A program made the position numbers and the translations under genes. The notes under the pieces are model-generated. The model was not told the DNA's origin. It saw only the letters and a list, made by a program, of their open reading frames with translations, and ran no database searches. A stretch of 64,000 bases of DNA from Rattus norvegicus. Its lineage: Eukaryota; Chordata; Mammalia; Rodentia; Muridae. Below, piece by piece: positions 23,157 through 35,403 of this stretch (positions are counted from its first letter, which is position 1; each line of letters opens with the position of its first letter). Location: NCBI RefSeq assembly GCF_036323735.1, contig NC_086021.1, positions 158,318,476-158,382,475 on the forward strand, given 5' to 3'.

Positions 23157-26100
23157 CTAATAGCCACTTATCAATGAGTGCATACCATGTATGTCTTTCT
23201 GTGAGTGGGTTAGCTCACTCAGGATGATATTTTCCAGTTCCAACCATTTGCCTACGAATTTCATAAACTCGTTGTTTTTGATAGCTGAGTAATATTCCAT
23301 TGTGTAGATGTACCACATTTTCTGTATCCATTCCTCTGTTGAAGGGCATCTGGGTTCTTTCCATTTTCTGGCTATTATAAATAAGGCTGCGATGAACATA
23401 GTGGAGCACGTGTCTCTTTTATATGTTGAGGCATCTTTTGGGTATATGCCCAAGAGAGGTATAGCTGGATCCTCAGGCAGTTCAATGTCCAATTTTCTGA
23501 GGAACCTCCAGACTGATTTCCAGAATGGTTTTACCAGTCTGCAATCCCACCAACAATGGAGGAGTGTTCCTCTTTCTCCACATCCTCGCCAGCATCTGCT
23601 GTCACCTGAGTTTTTGATCTTAGCCATTCTCACTGGTGTGAGGTGAAATCTCAGGGTTGTTTTGATTTGCATTTCCCTTATGACTAAAGATGTTGAACAT
23701 TTCTTTAGGTGTTTCTCAGCCATTCGGCATTCCTCAGCTGTGAATTCTTTGTTCAGCTCTGAACCCCATTTTTAATAGGGTTATTTGTTTCCCTGCAGTC
23801 TAACTTCTTGAGTTCTTTGTATATTTTGGATATAAGGCCTCTATCTGTTATAGGATTGGTAAAGATCTTTTCCCAATCTGTTGGTTGTCGTTTTGTCCTA
23901 ACCACAGTGTCCTTTGCCTTACAGAAGCTTTGCAGTTTTATGAGATCCCATTTGTCGATTCTTGATCTTAGAGCATAAGCCATTGGTGTTTTGTTCAGGA
24001 AATTTTTTCCAGTGCCCATGTGTTCCAGATGCTTCCCTAGTTTTTCTTCTATTAGTTTGAGTGTGTCTGGTTTGATGTGGAGGTCCTTGATCCACTTGGA
24101 CTTAAGCTTTGTACAGGGTGATAAGCATGGATCGATCTGCATTCTTCTACATGTTGCCCTCCAGTTGAACCAGCACCATTTGCTGAAAATGCTATCTTTT
24201 TTCCATTGGATGGTTTTGGCTCCTTTGTCAAAAATCAAGTGACCATAGGTGTGTGGGTTCATTTCTGGGTCTTCAATTCTATTCCATTGGTCTATCTGTC
24301 TGTCTCTGTACCAATACCATGCAGTTTTTATCACTATTGCTCTGTAATACTGCTTGAGTTCAGGGATAGTGATTCCCCCTGAAGTCCTCTTATTGTTGAG
24401 GATAGCTTTAGCTATCCTGGGTTTTTTGTTATTCCAGATGAATTTGCAAATTGTTCTGTCTAAGTCTTTGAAGAATTGGATTGGTATTTTGATGGGGATT
24501 GCATTGAATCTGTAGATTGCTTTTGGTAAAATGGCCATTTTTACTATATTAATCCTGCCAATCCATGAGCATGGGAGATCTTTCCATCTTCTGAGGTCTT
24601 CTTCAATTTCTTTCCTCAGTGTCTTGAAGTTCTTATTGTACAGATCTTTTACTTGCTTGGTTAAAGTCACACCGAGGTACTTTATATTATTTGGGTCTAT
24701 TATGAAGGGTGTCGTTTCCCTAATTTCTTTCTCGGCTTGTTTCTCTTTTGTATAGAGGAAGGCAACTGATTTATTTGAGTTAATTTTATACCCAGCCACT
24801 TTGCTGAAGTGGTTTATCAGCTTTAGTAGTTCTCTGGTGGAACTTTTGGGATCACTTAAATATACTATCATGTCGTCTGCAAATAGTGATATTTTGACCT
24901 CTTCTTTTCCGATCTGTATCCCCTTGATCTCCTTTTGTTGTCTGATTGCTCTGGCTAGAACTTCAAGAACTATATTGAATAAGTAGGGAGAGAGTGGGCA
25001 GCCTTGTCTAGTCCCTGATTTTAGTGGGATTGCTTCAAGTTTCTCTCCATTTAGTTTAATGTTAGCAACTGGTTTGCTGTATATGGCTTTTACTATGTTT
25101 AGGTATGGGCCTTGAATACCTATTCTTTCCAGGACTTTTATCATGAAGGGGTGTTGAATTTTGTCAAATGCTTTCTCAGCATCTAATGAAATGATCATGT
25201 GGTTCTGTTCTTTCAGTTTGTTTATATGATGGATCACGTTGATGGTTTTCCTTATATTAAACCATCCCTGCATGCCTGGGATGAAGCCTACTTGATCATG
25301 GTGGATGATTGTTTTGATGTGCTCTTGAATTCGGTTTGCCAGAATTTTATTGAGTATTTTTGCGTCGATATTCATAAGGGAAATTGGTCTGAAGTTCTCT
25401 TTCTTTGTTGGGTCTTTGTGTGGTTTAGGTATAAGAGTAATTGTGGCTTCATAGAAGGAATTCGGTAGGGCTCCATCTGTTTCAATTTTGTGGAATAGTT
25501 TGGATAATATTGGTATAAGGTCTTCTATGAAGGTTTGATAGAATTCTGCACTAAACCCGTCTGGACCTGGGCTCTTTTTGGTTGGGAGACCTTTAATGAC
25601 TGCTTCTATTTCCTTAGGAGTTATGGGGTTGTTTAACTGGTTTATCTGTTCCTGATTTAACCTCGATACCTGGTATCTGTCTAGGAAATTGTCCATTTCC
25701 TGAAGATTTTCAAGTTTTGTTGAATATAGGTTTTTATAGTAAGATCTGATGATTTTTTGAATTTCCTCTGAATCTGTAGTTATGTCTCCCTTTTCATTTC
25801 TGATTTTGTTAATTTGGACGTACTCTCTGTGTCCTCTCGTTAGTCTGGCTAAGGGTTTATCTATCTTGTTGATTTTCTCAAAGAACCAACTTTTGGTTCT
25901 GTTGATTCTTTCTATGGTCCTTTTTGTTTCTACTTGGTTGATTTCAGCTCTGAGTTTGATTATTTCCTGCCTTCTACTCCTCCTGGGTGTATTTGCTTCT
26001 TTTTGTTCTAGAGCTTTTAGGTGTGCTGTCAAGCTGCTGACATATGCTCTTTCCTGTTTCTTTCTGCAGGCACTCAGCGCTATGAGTTTTCCTCTTAGCA

Positions 26101-26983
26101 CAGCTTTCATTGTGTCCCATAAGTTTGGGTATGTTGTACCTTCATTTTCATTAAATTCTAAAAAGTTTTTAATTTCTTTCTTTATTTCTTCCTTGACCAG
26201 GTTATCATTGAGTAGAGCATTGTTCAATTTCCACGTATATGTGGGCATTCTTCCCTTATTGTTATTGAAGACCAGTTTTAGGCCGTGGTGGTCCGATAGC
26301 ACGCATGGGATTATTTCTATCTTTCTGTACCTGTTGAGGCCCGTTTTTTGACCAATTATATGGTCAATTTTGGAGAAAGTACCATGAGGAGTTGAGAAGA
26401 AGGTATATCCTTTTGCTTTAGGATAGAATGTTCTATAAATATCCGTTAAGTCCATTTGGCTCATGACTTCTCTTAGTCTGTCTACATCTCTGTTTAATTT
26501 CTGTTTCCATGATCTGTCCATTGATGAGAGTGGGGTGTTGAAATCTCCCACTATTATTGTGTGAGGTGCAATGTGTGTTTTGAGCTTTAGTAAGGTTTCT
26601 TTTACATATGTAGGTGCCCTTGTATTTGGGGCATAGATATTTAGGATTGAGAGTTCATCTTGGTGGATTTTTCCTTTGATGAATATGAAGTGTCCTTCCT
26701 TATCTTTTTTGATGACTTTTAGTTGAAAATTGATTTTATTTGATATTAGAATGGCTACTCCAGCTTGCTTCTTCTGACCATTTGCTTGGAAAATTGTTAT
26801 CCAGCCTTTCACTCTGAGGTAATGTCTGTCTTTGTCTCTGAGGTGTGTTTCCTGTAGGCAGCAGAATGCAGGGTCCTTGTTGCGTATCCAGTTTGTTAAT
26901 CTATGTCTTTTTATTGGGGAGTTGAGGCCATTGATATTGAGAGATATTAAGGAATAGTGATTATTGCTTCCCGTTTTATTCAT
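23157..26983 (-). pseudogene. L1 copy 1 ORF2 (endonuclease-reverse transcriptase), one frameshift
   Basis: ORF2p nicks target DNA and copies L1 RNA in place, acting with ORF1p in a ribonucleoprotein. The first 1076 codons are open (start at 26983). Visible are the apurinic-type endonuclease motifs (NING near residue 16, QETH near 45, GDFN near 147, SDHH near 230) and the reverse transcriptase active-site box FADD at residues 701-704 (24872-24883). A stop follows at 23753. The C-terminal 188-codon segment, with the cysteine cluster CWRGCGERGTLLHCWWDC and the ISGY end, continues in another frame (23157-23723). Adding one base at the A-tract 23769-23773 makes the length 1275 residues, the normal ORF2p size. 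So this copy is nearly intact but broken by a single-base shortening, unless frameshifting occurs. Confidence 0.93.
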
Positions 26984-27042
26984 ATTTGGAAGTGAGGTTA
27001 TGTTTGTGTGCTTTCATTCTCTTTGTTTTGTTGCCAAGATGA

Positions 27043-27635
27043 TTAGTTTCTTGCTTCTAGGGTATAGCTTGCCTCCTTATTTTGGGCTTTACCCTTTATT
27101 ATCCTTTGTAGTGCTGGACTTGTAGAAAGATATTGTGTAAATTTGGTTTTGTCATGGAATATCTTGGTTTCTCCATCTATGTTAATTGAGAGTTTTGCAG
27201 GATACAGTAACCTGGGCTGGCATTTGTGTTCTCTTAGGGTCTGTATGACATCAGTCCAGGATCTTTTGGCCTTCATAGTTTCTGGCGAAAAGTCTGGTGT
27301 GATTCTGATAGGTCTGCCTTTATATGTTACTTGACCTTTTTCCCTTACTGCTTTTAATATTCTTTCTTTATTTTGTGCGTTTGGTGTTTTGACAATTATG
27401 TGACGGGAGGTGTTTCTTTTCTGGTCCAATCTATTTGGAGTTCTGTAGGCTTCTTGTATGCCTATGGGTATCTCTTTTTTTAGGTTAGGGAAGTTTTCTT
27501 CTATGATTTTGTTGAAGATATTTACTGGTCCTTTGAGCTGGGAGTCTTCACTCTCTTCTATACCTATTATCCTTAGGTTTGATCTTCTCATTGAGTCCTG
27601 GATTTCCTGTATGTTTTGGACCAGTAGCTTTTTCC
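27043..27635 (-). pseudogene. L1 copy 1 ORF1 fragment (C-terminal half)
   Basis: The remaining reading frame matches residues about 161-357 of ORF1p in copy 2. It holds the RNA-recognition-motif region (starts near NLRIIGIEE) and the C-terminal domain, ending EASYTLEARN. One Glu codon (three bases) is missing near the end compared with copy 2. The start codon, N-terminal region and coiled coil were lost to 5' truncation at 27635, so no trimeric ORF1p could be made. Confidence 0.9.
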
Positions 27636-27650
27636 GGGAGCCATCTTTAT
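27636..27650. repeat. Target-site duplication, right arm, L1 copy 1
   Basis: Exact 15-bp match to 22414-22428, abutting the point where homology to L1 copy 2 ends. The sequence resumes as AT-rich unique DNA. Confidence 0.93.
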
Positions 27651-28182
27651 GAAGGATTGTTTTGTACCAGGTAGATTTCTCTTGAGGTGGTCATATCATG
27701 CTTTATAGATGTGCTTGATTAACATAGTTTAGAAGATAGGATTGCAGATGGAATTTAACATGCTAAGCAGATGATATTGCTTTGTATTATCTGTCTGGCC
27801 CAAAGAAATTCCAAATATTCTTATAAGTAAAGAAATGTGATGGAAGAAGAATCAGTATCAGAATGATATAGCATAGCAAGCCTCACTTACTTTCTGAAGG
27901 TTTGCAGATAGAGAAGACCACAATTCCAGATTCAAGCAGTCTCTGGAAGCTGGAAAAGAAGAATTAAATGTACTATCCATGATGGCAATTACATTTGATT
28001 TGAGGAAATAAGAATGCCACTTCACGTCTCTGGTTTCCTCCACAAGCCCACAACCCAACTAAGCAAAAGAAATTATAGTAAAGAGACATTCTACAAAATC
28101 ACAAGTCAGTAGGCCTCCAAACTTACAATGTTGGCCTCACCAAATAAAAAACTTGCCCAGTATAACCAAATCACTTGATCTC

Positions 28183-28538
28183 TGTGCTGGCTAGTTTTTT
28201 ATTTTGTTTGTTTTTTGTTTTTGATTTTTATGTCAGTTTGACATAAGGTCTTGAAAGAAGGAATTTTAATTGAGAAAATGGGCTGGCCAATTGTGTGGGG
28301 CTTTCTCTGGTCACATGGTCCTGAGTTGTGTAAGAAAGTAGGCTGAGAAAGCTATGAGGAGCGGATGAGTAAGTTTTACTCCTCGATAGCCTCTGCAGTC
28401 CTGCCTCCAGGTTTCTGCCTTTGTTCCTGTTCTTACTTCCCTGGATAATGTACTATGTTATATGATGGAATAAATCCTTTCTTTCCGAGTTGCTTTTGAT
28501 CACAGATTTTTTTTCAGCTGTAGAATCCCCATCTAACA
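28183..28538 (+). mobile_element. Rodent LTR-like repeat, family A
   Basis: Sense orientation: starts TGTGCTGGCTAGTTTT, contains TTATGTCAGTTTGACATAAG, GTAAGAAAGTAGGCTGAG, a polyadenylation-like GGAATAAATCCTTTC (28468-28482) and ends near CATCTAACA. Reverse complement of the copies at 2.9, 16.6 and 46.3 kb. Confidence 0.75.
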
Positions 28539-28554
28539 GAAACTCATAGGGCTT

Positions 28555-28755
28555 CATAGAACTAGGTATGGTGATGCACACCTATAATCGTGAGTATTCA
28601 GAAGATGATGGCAAGAGGACAATAATCTCAATGCTGCCCATGTCTCATGTCTACATGTTGAGATGGAGGACAGCCTGGGATACCTGAGACCATGCTTCAA
28701 ACGTATAGCAAACAAACCACAGACATCCTGCAAGGTCATTAAAAACAAGTACTGA
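28555..28755 (+). mobile_element. B1-like SINE remnant
   Basis: ACTAGGTATGGTGATGCACACC, TATAATCGTGAGTATTCAG, and AGGACAGCCTGGGATACCTGAG follow the B1 order with an interruption between the blocks. Confidence 0.55.
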
Positions 28756-30099
28756 GAAAATGTCACAGCCAAAAGACACACAAGGAACACGATAATAAAA
28801 CAATATGGATGGAATTTTAGAAAAGGAGGAAAAATGGATTAGTTAAAAAGTAAGACAATATAAATAAAGTTAAAATCTCAATTAATAATGTAGATAAATA
28901 TTAGTTATTTAATTATAATAAACATACCATACTAATATAAGTTATTAATAATATGGGTAATGAAATGAAAGGTTAGATGAAACCTCTATTACCTTGGGAA
29001 CATTTAAAAATCAAGTTTAAGTGCTATTCCCATTAATTGAATGTGCTGGGGTGAAAAGGGTACATAAAGACGTGACTAATGTGATTTTTAGAGAGCTGGA
29101 GATGCAGAACAATATCTTGAAAGAAGGGGGAAAGGAGAATTCTTAAAGCTTAGACAATTTTTTTGGGTTTAACTTAAAAGATTTGTGAGTTGTCATTTGA
29201 CTGAATGCTCTAGGAAGTCATGTAGCTAGCTTATTTCTTCGTCATTAAAGCAGTTTAGAAAAAGTACTTCTGCAGAGACTCATGGGAGCATTCTCAGAGT
29301 TCTGTGGCTCATTGTCAATGGCGTTAGTGACAAGTCCCTACATTTTAAAGAAGTGATGAGATTATTTCCAAACTGCATTTATTATCTCAGTTGAAAAAGA
29401 ACAGTCTCTTTTGTTCAGTATTTTTGTCTTTCAGAAAGCCCAGAAAAAGCAGAAGCACTGAGAAGAGTGGGATGTGCACCCTCCTCCCCAACAGTGCTCC
29501 TCATCTCCAGCAGTGTACTGACCTACCAGGCTTCAGAACCTGGACTCAGCTTCTTATAAGAACTGTGGCTGGAGACTACCTTCAATAATGCTCCTATGAG
29601 CAAGGTTGCAGGATGTACCATCTCATTAAGCTGGATGCTCTTGAAACAGCTGGTTTTCACCAAACACACATGAGGGTTAACGGGAAAAATACCTCATGAA
29701 GGGAACATTTTAATGCACAGGAGTATGCATATAAAAATAAAGTTACTGTTTCTGCCAGGGAACACTGAAAGAGGGTCCAAAAATAGACTCCTTTTATATC
29801 CACATTGAAAAACCAAAGTTCCACTGCTTTCCATGCTATGAAGACCTGTGACTCAGAGTGACAGCGGACAGCTTCTTTTTCTATTCAAGACTTACACTGT
29901 GGCTTCAGTATCAGAAACTTCAAAAGACGGAGTAGAGGTCCCAGGTAAAGAGCAACTCATGCCAGTGTTTAGATACCTAGCCAGTGTTGCTTATTGCAGG
30001 TTAAAAACAGAATAGACTCCAATGATTGAAAAATAAGTAAACTGAGCACAGGACTAGCCAGGACTTTGTTCAATGGACCCACCATCAAATTCTGAGGGT
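28756..30099. other. Unique DNA between the two young L1s
   Basis: Very AT-rich at 28840-28970. No gene recognised. Lies on the segment that would be lost or doubled by recombination between L1 copies 1 and 2. Confidence 0.55.
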
Positions 30100-30495
30100 T
30101 TCTATATTAGTCTGCCTTCGATTGTTGTTACAGATTACCTGAAGCTTGCAATCCTATAAAGAAAAGAAATCTATTTAGTTCATAGTTCTAAAAGTTCGAA
30201 TACATTGTGCTGGCAAATAAAAGGAGACATTACAATTAAAGCTCAAGTGAAAGTAGGACATCACATGGCAGGATAAAAAGCCACATACGTATGCAACTTT
30301 CTTATAAGAACTAACCAGAATTCCGTGGACTTAGTGTATTACACCTCAGACTAGCATCCCTATTGACCTAATTCCATCTTGTACGCTCTGTTTCTTTAGG
30401 CGTAATCACCCCCACCCCCACCCAGAGCATCACATTGAGGTCCAAGTCTCCAATACATGAGCTTTTGGAGCTACACAAACTGCTTGCAAACCCTA
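30100..30495 (-). mobile_element. Ancient MaLR LTR (MLT1/MST-like)
   Basis: Plus strand shows TATTAGTCTGCCTTCGATTG, GATTACCTGAAGCTTGC, TCTATTTAGTTCATAGTTCT, CACATGGCAGGATAAAAAG, CTTATAAGAACTAACCAGAA and CACATTGAGGTCCAAGTCTC, the order of a reversed mammalian MaLR LTR. Strongly diverged. Confidence 0.55.
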
Positions 30496-30795
30496 GTATT
30501 CTCTCAGCTCTGGCTCCTTCATAGAAAAGTGAGAGCACTGAGGTTTCCTTGGAAGATTCAGTAAGGTATCAGAGATGTTTAGCATACATTCTTCTCTTCA
30601 GGCCTACCCACTCTACTTCTGTAAATCCACCTTTATCCTTTAGTTGGGCCTTGAAGGCTTTATCATGCATAAATTTTACATTTTTTCAGTATATCAAATC
30701 TCAAATGGAGTAATTTCCATGTTATGTAACTTTCAGCTGTCACACTTCTGCTTTTTTGGAGAATGTTAGAGATAGCTGACACCACAAAAGAGTTT

Positions 30796-30807
30796 TTGTT
30801 AATTTTC
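30796..30807. repeat. Target-site duplication, left arm, L1 copy 2
   Basis: TTGTTAATTTTC, identical to 37811-37822, just before the T-rich tail complement of the minus-strand L1. Confidence 0.88.
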
Positions 30808-31529
30808 TTCTTTTTTTTTTATTAACTTGAGTATTTCTTATATACATTTCAAGTGTTATTCCCTTTCCCGGTTTCCGGGCAAACATCCCCCTCCCTCCTC
30901 CCCTTCCTTATGGGTGTTCCCCTCCCAACCCTGCCCCCATTGCCGCCCTCCCCCCATAGACTAGTTCACTGGGGGTTCAGTCTTAGCAGGACCCAGGGCT
31001 TCCCCTTCCACTGGTGCTCTTACTAGGATATTCATTGCTACCTATGGGGTCAGAGTCCAGGGTCAGTCCATGTATAGTCTTTAGGTAGTGGCTTAGTCCC
31101 TGGAAGCTCTGATTGCTTGGCATTGTTGTACTTCTGGGGTCTTGAGCCCCTTCAAGCTCTTCCAGTTCTTTCTCTGATTCCTTCAATAGGGGACCTATTC
31201 TCAGTTCAGTGGTTTGCTGCTGGCATTCGCCTCTGTATTTGCTGTATTCTGGCTGTGTATCTCAGGAGCGATCTACATCCGGCTCCTGTCGGTCTGCACT
31301 TCTTTGCTTCATCCATCTTGTCTAATAGGGTGGCTGTATATGTATGGGCCAAATGTGGGGCAGGCTCTGAATGGGTGTTCCTTCAATCTCTGTTTTAATC
31401 TTTGCCTCTCCCTTCCCTGCCAAGGGTATTCTTTTTCCTCATTTAAAGAAGGAGTGAAGCAATCACATTTTGATCATCCGTCTTGAGTTTCCTTTGTTCT
31501 AGGGATCTAGGGTAATTCAAGCATTTGGG

Positions 31530-34500
31530 CTAATAGCCACTTATCAATGAGTGCATACCATGTATGTCTTTCTGTGATTGGGTTAGCTCACTCAGGATGA
31601 TATTTTCCAGTTCCAACCATTTGCCTACGAATTTCATAAACTCGTTGTTTTTGATAGCTGAGTAATATTCCATTGTGTAGATGTACCACATTTTCTGTAT
31701 CCATTCCTCTGTTGAAGGGCATCTGGGTCCTTTCCATTTTCTGGCGATTATAAATAGGGCTGCGATGAACATAGTGGAGCACGTGTCTCTTTTATATGTT
31801 GAGGCATCTTTTGGGTATATGCCCAAGAGAGGTATAGCTGGATCCTCAGGCAGTTCAATGTCCAATTTTCTGAGGAACATCCAGACTGATTTCCAGAATG
31901 GTTTTACCAGTCTGCAATCCCACCAACAATGGAGGAGTGTTCCTCTTTCTCCACATCCTCGCCAGCATCTGCTGTCACCTGAGTTTTTGATCTTAGCCAT
32001 TCTCACTGGTGTGAGGTGAAATCTCAGGGTTGTTTTGATTTGCATTTCTCTTATGACTAAAGATGTTGAACATTTCGTTAGGTGTTTCTCAGCCATTCGG
32101 CATTCCTCAGCTGTGAAATCTTTGTTTAGCTCTGAACCCCATTTTTAATAGGGTTATTTGTTTCCCTGCGGTCTAACTTCTTGAGTTCTTTGTATATTTT
32201 GGATATAAGGCCTCTATCTGTTGTAGGATTGGTAAAGATCTTTTCCCAATCTGTTGGTTGCCGTTTTGTCCTAACCACAGTGTCCTTTGCCTTACAGAAG
32301 CTTTGCAGTTTTATGAGATCCCATTTGTCGATTCTTGATCTTAGAGCATAAGCCATTGGTGTTTTGTTCAGGAAATTTTTTCCAGTGCCCATGTGTTCCA
32401 GATGCTTCCCTAGTTTTTCTTCTATTAGTTTGAGTGTGTCTGGTTTGATGTGGAGGTCCTTGATCCACTTGGACTTAAGCTTTGTACAGGGTGATAAGCA
32501 TGGATCGATCTGCATTCTTCTACATGTTGCCCTCCAGTTGAACCAGCACCATTTGCTGAAAATGCTATCTTTTTTCCATTGGATGGTTTTGGCTCCTTTG
32601 TCAAAAATCAAGTGACCATAGGTGTGTGGGTTCATTTCTGGGTCTTCAATTCTATTCCATTGGTCTATCTGTCTGTCTCTGTACCAATACCATGCAGTTT
32701 TTATCACTATTGCTCTGTAATACTGCTTGAGTTCAGGGATAGTGATTCCCCCTGAAGTCCTTTTATTGTTGAGGATAGCTTTAGCTATCCTGGGTTTTTT
32801 GTTATTCCAGATGAATTTGCAAATTGTTCTGTCTAAGTCTTTGAAGAATTGGATTGGTATTTTGATGGGGATTGCATTGAATCTGTAGATTGCTTTTGGT
32901 AAAATGGCCATTTTACTATATTAATCCTGCCAATCCATGAGCATGGGAGATCTTTCCATCTTCTGAGGTCTTCTTCAATTTCTTTCCTCAGTGTCTTGAA
33001 GTTCTTATTGTACAGATCTTTTACTTGCTTGGTTAAAGTCACACCGAGGTACTTTATATTATTTGGGTCTATTATGAAGGGTGTCGTTTCCCTAATTTCT
33101 TTCTCAGCTTGTTTCTCTTTTGTATAGAGGAAGGCAACTGATTTATTTGAGTTAATTTTATACCCAGCCACTTTGCTGAAGTGGTTTATCAGCTTTAGTA
33201 GTTCTCTGGTGGAACTTTTGGGATCACTTAAATATACTATCATATCATCTGCAAATAGTGATATTTTGACCTCTTCTTTTCTGATCTGTATCCCCTTGAT
33301 CTCCTTTTGTTGTCTGATTGCGCTGGCTAGAACTTCAAGAACTATATTGAATAAGTAGGCAGCCTTGTCTAGTCCCTGATTTTAGTGGGATTGCTTCAAG
33401 TTTCTCTCCATTTAGTTTAATGTTAGCAACTGGTTTGCTGTACATGGCTTTTACTATGTTTAGGTATGGGGCTTGAATTCCTATTCTTTCCAGGACTTTT
33501 ATCATGAAGGGGTGTTGAATTTGGTCAAATGCTTTCTCAGCATCTAATGAAATGATCATGTGGTTCTGTTCTTTCAGTTTGTTTATATAATGGATCACGT
33601 TGATGGTTTTCCGTATATTAAACCATCCCTGCATGCCTGGGATGAAGCCTACTTGATCATGGTGGATGATTGTTTTGATGTGCTCTTGAATTCGGTTTGC
33701 CAGGATTTTATTGAGTATTTTTGCGTCGATATTCATAAGGGAAATTGGTCTGAAGTTCTCTTTCTTTGTTGTGTCTTTGTGTGGTTTAGGTATAAGAGTA
33801 ATTGTGGCTTCGTAGAAGGAATTCGGTAGGGCTCCATCTGTTTCAATTTTGTGGAATAGTTTGGATAATATTGGTATGAGGTCTTCTATGAAGGTTTGAT
33901 AGAATTCTGCACTAAACCCGTCTGGACCTGGGCTCTTTTTGGTTGGGAGACCTTTAATGACTGCTTCTATTTCCTTAGGAGTTATGGGGTTGTTTAACTG
34001 GTTTATCTGTTCCTGATTTAACTTCGATACCTGGTATCTGTCTAGGAAATTGTCCATTTCCTGAAGATTTTCAAATTTTGTTGAATATAGGTTTTTATAG
34101 TAAGATCTGATGATTTTTTGAATTTCCTCTGAATCTGTAGTTATGTCTCCCTTTTCATTTCTGATTTTGTTAATTTGGACGCACTCTCTGTGTCCTCTCG
34201 TTAGTCTGGCTAAGGGTTTATCTATCTTGTTGATTTTCTCAAAGAACCAACTTTTGGTTCTGTTGATTCTTTCTATGGTCCTTTTTGTTTCTACTTGTTT
34301 GATTTCAGCTCTGAGTTTGATTATTTCCTGCCTTCTACTCCTCCTGGGTGTATTTGCTTCTTTTTGTTCTAGAGCTTTTAGGTGTGCTGTCAAGCTGCTG
34401 ACATATGCTCTTTCCTCTTTCTTTCTGCAGGCACTCAGCGCTATGAGTTTTCCTCTTAGCACAGCTTTCATTGTGTCCCATAAGTTTGAGTATGTTGTAT

Positions 34501-35344
34501 CTTCATTTTCATTAAATTCTAAAAAGTTTTTAATTTCTTTCTTTATTTCTTCCTTGACCAGGTTATCATTGAGTAGAGCATTGTTCAATTTCCACGTATA
34601 TGTGGGCATTCTTCCCTTATTGTTATTGAAGACCAGTTTTAGGCCGTGGTGGTCCGATAGCACGCATGGGATTATTTCTATCTTTCTGTACCTGTTGAGG
34701 CCCGTTTTTTGACCAATTATATGGTCAATTTTGGAGAAAGTACCATGAGGAGTTGAGAAGAAGGTATATCCTTTTGCTTTAGGATAGAATGTTCTATAAA
34801 TGTCCGTTAAGTCCATTTGGCTCATGACTTCTCTTAGTCTGTCGACATCACTGTTTAATTTCTGTTTCCATGATCTGTCCATTGATGAGAGTGGGGTGTT
34901 GAAATCTCCCACTATTATTGTGTGAGGTGCAATGTGTGTTTTGAGCTTTAGTAAGGTTTCTTTTACGTATGTAGGTGCCCTTGTATTTGGGGCATAGATA
35001 TTTAGGATTGAGAGTTCATCTTGGTGGATTTTTCCTTTGATGAATATGAAGTGTCCTTCCTTATCTTTTTTGATGACTTTTAGTTGGAAATTGATTTTAT
35101 TTGATATTAGAATGGCTACTCCAGCTTGCTTCTTCTGACCATTTGCTTGGAAAGTTGTTTTCCAGGCTTTCACTCTGAGGTAGTGTCTATCTTTGTCTCT
35201 GAGGTGTGTTTCCTGTAGGCAGCAGAATGCAGGGTCCTCGTTGCGTATCCAGTTTGTTAATCTATGTCTTTTTATTGGGGAGTTGAGGCCATTGATATTG
35301 AGAGATATTAAGGAATAGTGATTATTGTTTCCCTTTATATTCAT
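31530..35344 (-). pseudogene. L1 copy 2 ORF2, three frameshifts
   Basis: Same endonuclease-reverse transcriptase as in copy 1, starting ATG at 35344. The endonuclease domain and the first part of the reverse transcriptase are open to 33335 (669 codons). An 11-bp deletion near 33357, relative to copy 1, breaks the frame right after RQGC in the conserved reverse-transcriptase box. The FADD segment (33244-33255) lies in the next frame (33243-32833). A one-base shortening of a T-run at 32911-32914 shifts the frame again (32911-32126). The A-tract complement at 32142-32146 is one base short, and the cysteine-rich C-terminus sits in a fourth segment (32096-31530). Restoring 13 bases gives the standard 1275-residue length. 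It cannot supply reverse transcriptase in cis. Confidence 0.93.
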
Positions 35345-35403
35345 ATTTGGATGTGAGGTTATGGTTGTGTGCTTTCATTCTCTTTGTTTTGTTGCCAAGA
35401 CGA

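Larger units (their letters stand above)
22429..27635 (-). mobile_element. LINE-1 copy 1, rat-type, 5'-truncated within ORF1
   Basis: A 5.2-kb L1 retrotransposon read on the minus strand. From its 3' end (left) it shows a T-rich tail complement, a 3' UTR with a G-rich polypurine run on the minus strand (about 22515-22585), ORF2, a short inter-ORF spacer and the C-terminal half of ORF1. The left junction GGGAGCCATCTTTAT (22414-22428) is repeated exactly at 27636-27650, a perfect 15-bp target-site duplication. At the right, homology to copy 2 stops precisely at 27635, so truncation occurred during integration. The perfect duplication and close similarity to copy 2 suggest a recent insertion. 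It has lost the 5' UTR promoter. Confidence 0.96.

Noticed and set aside
25782..26351. 189-codon plus-strand frame, also present at 34143-34712
   Set aside because: It is the antisense of L1 ORF2 in both copies; openness follows from codon composition of the sense strand, with no known domain.
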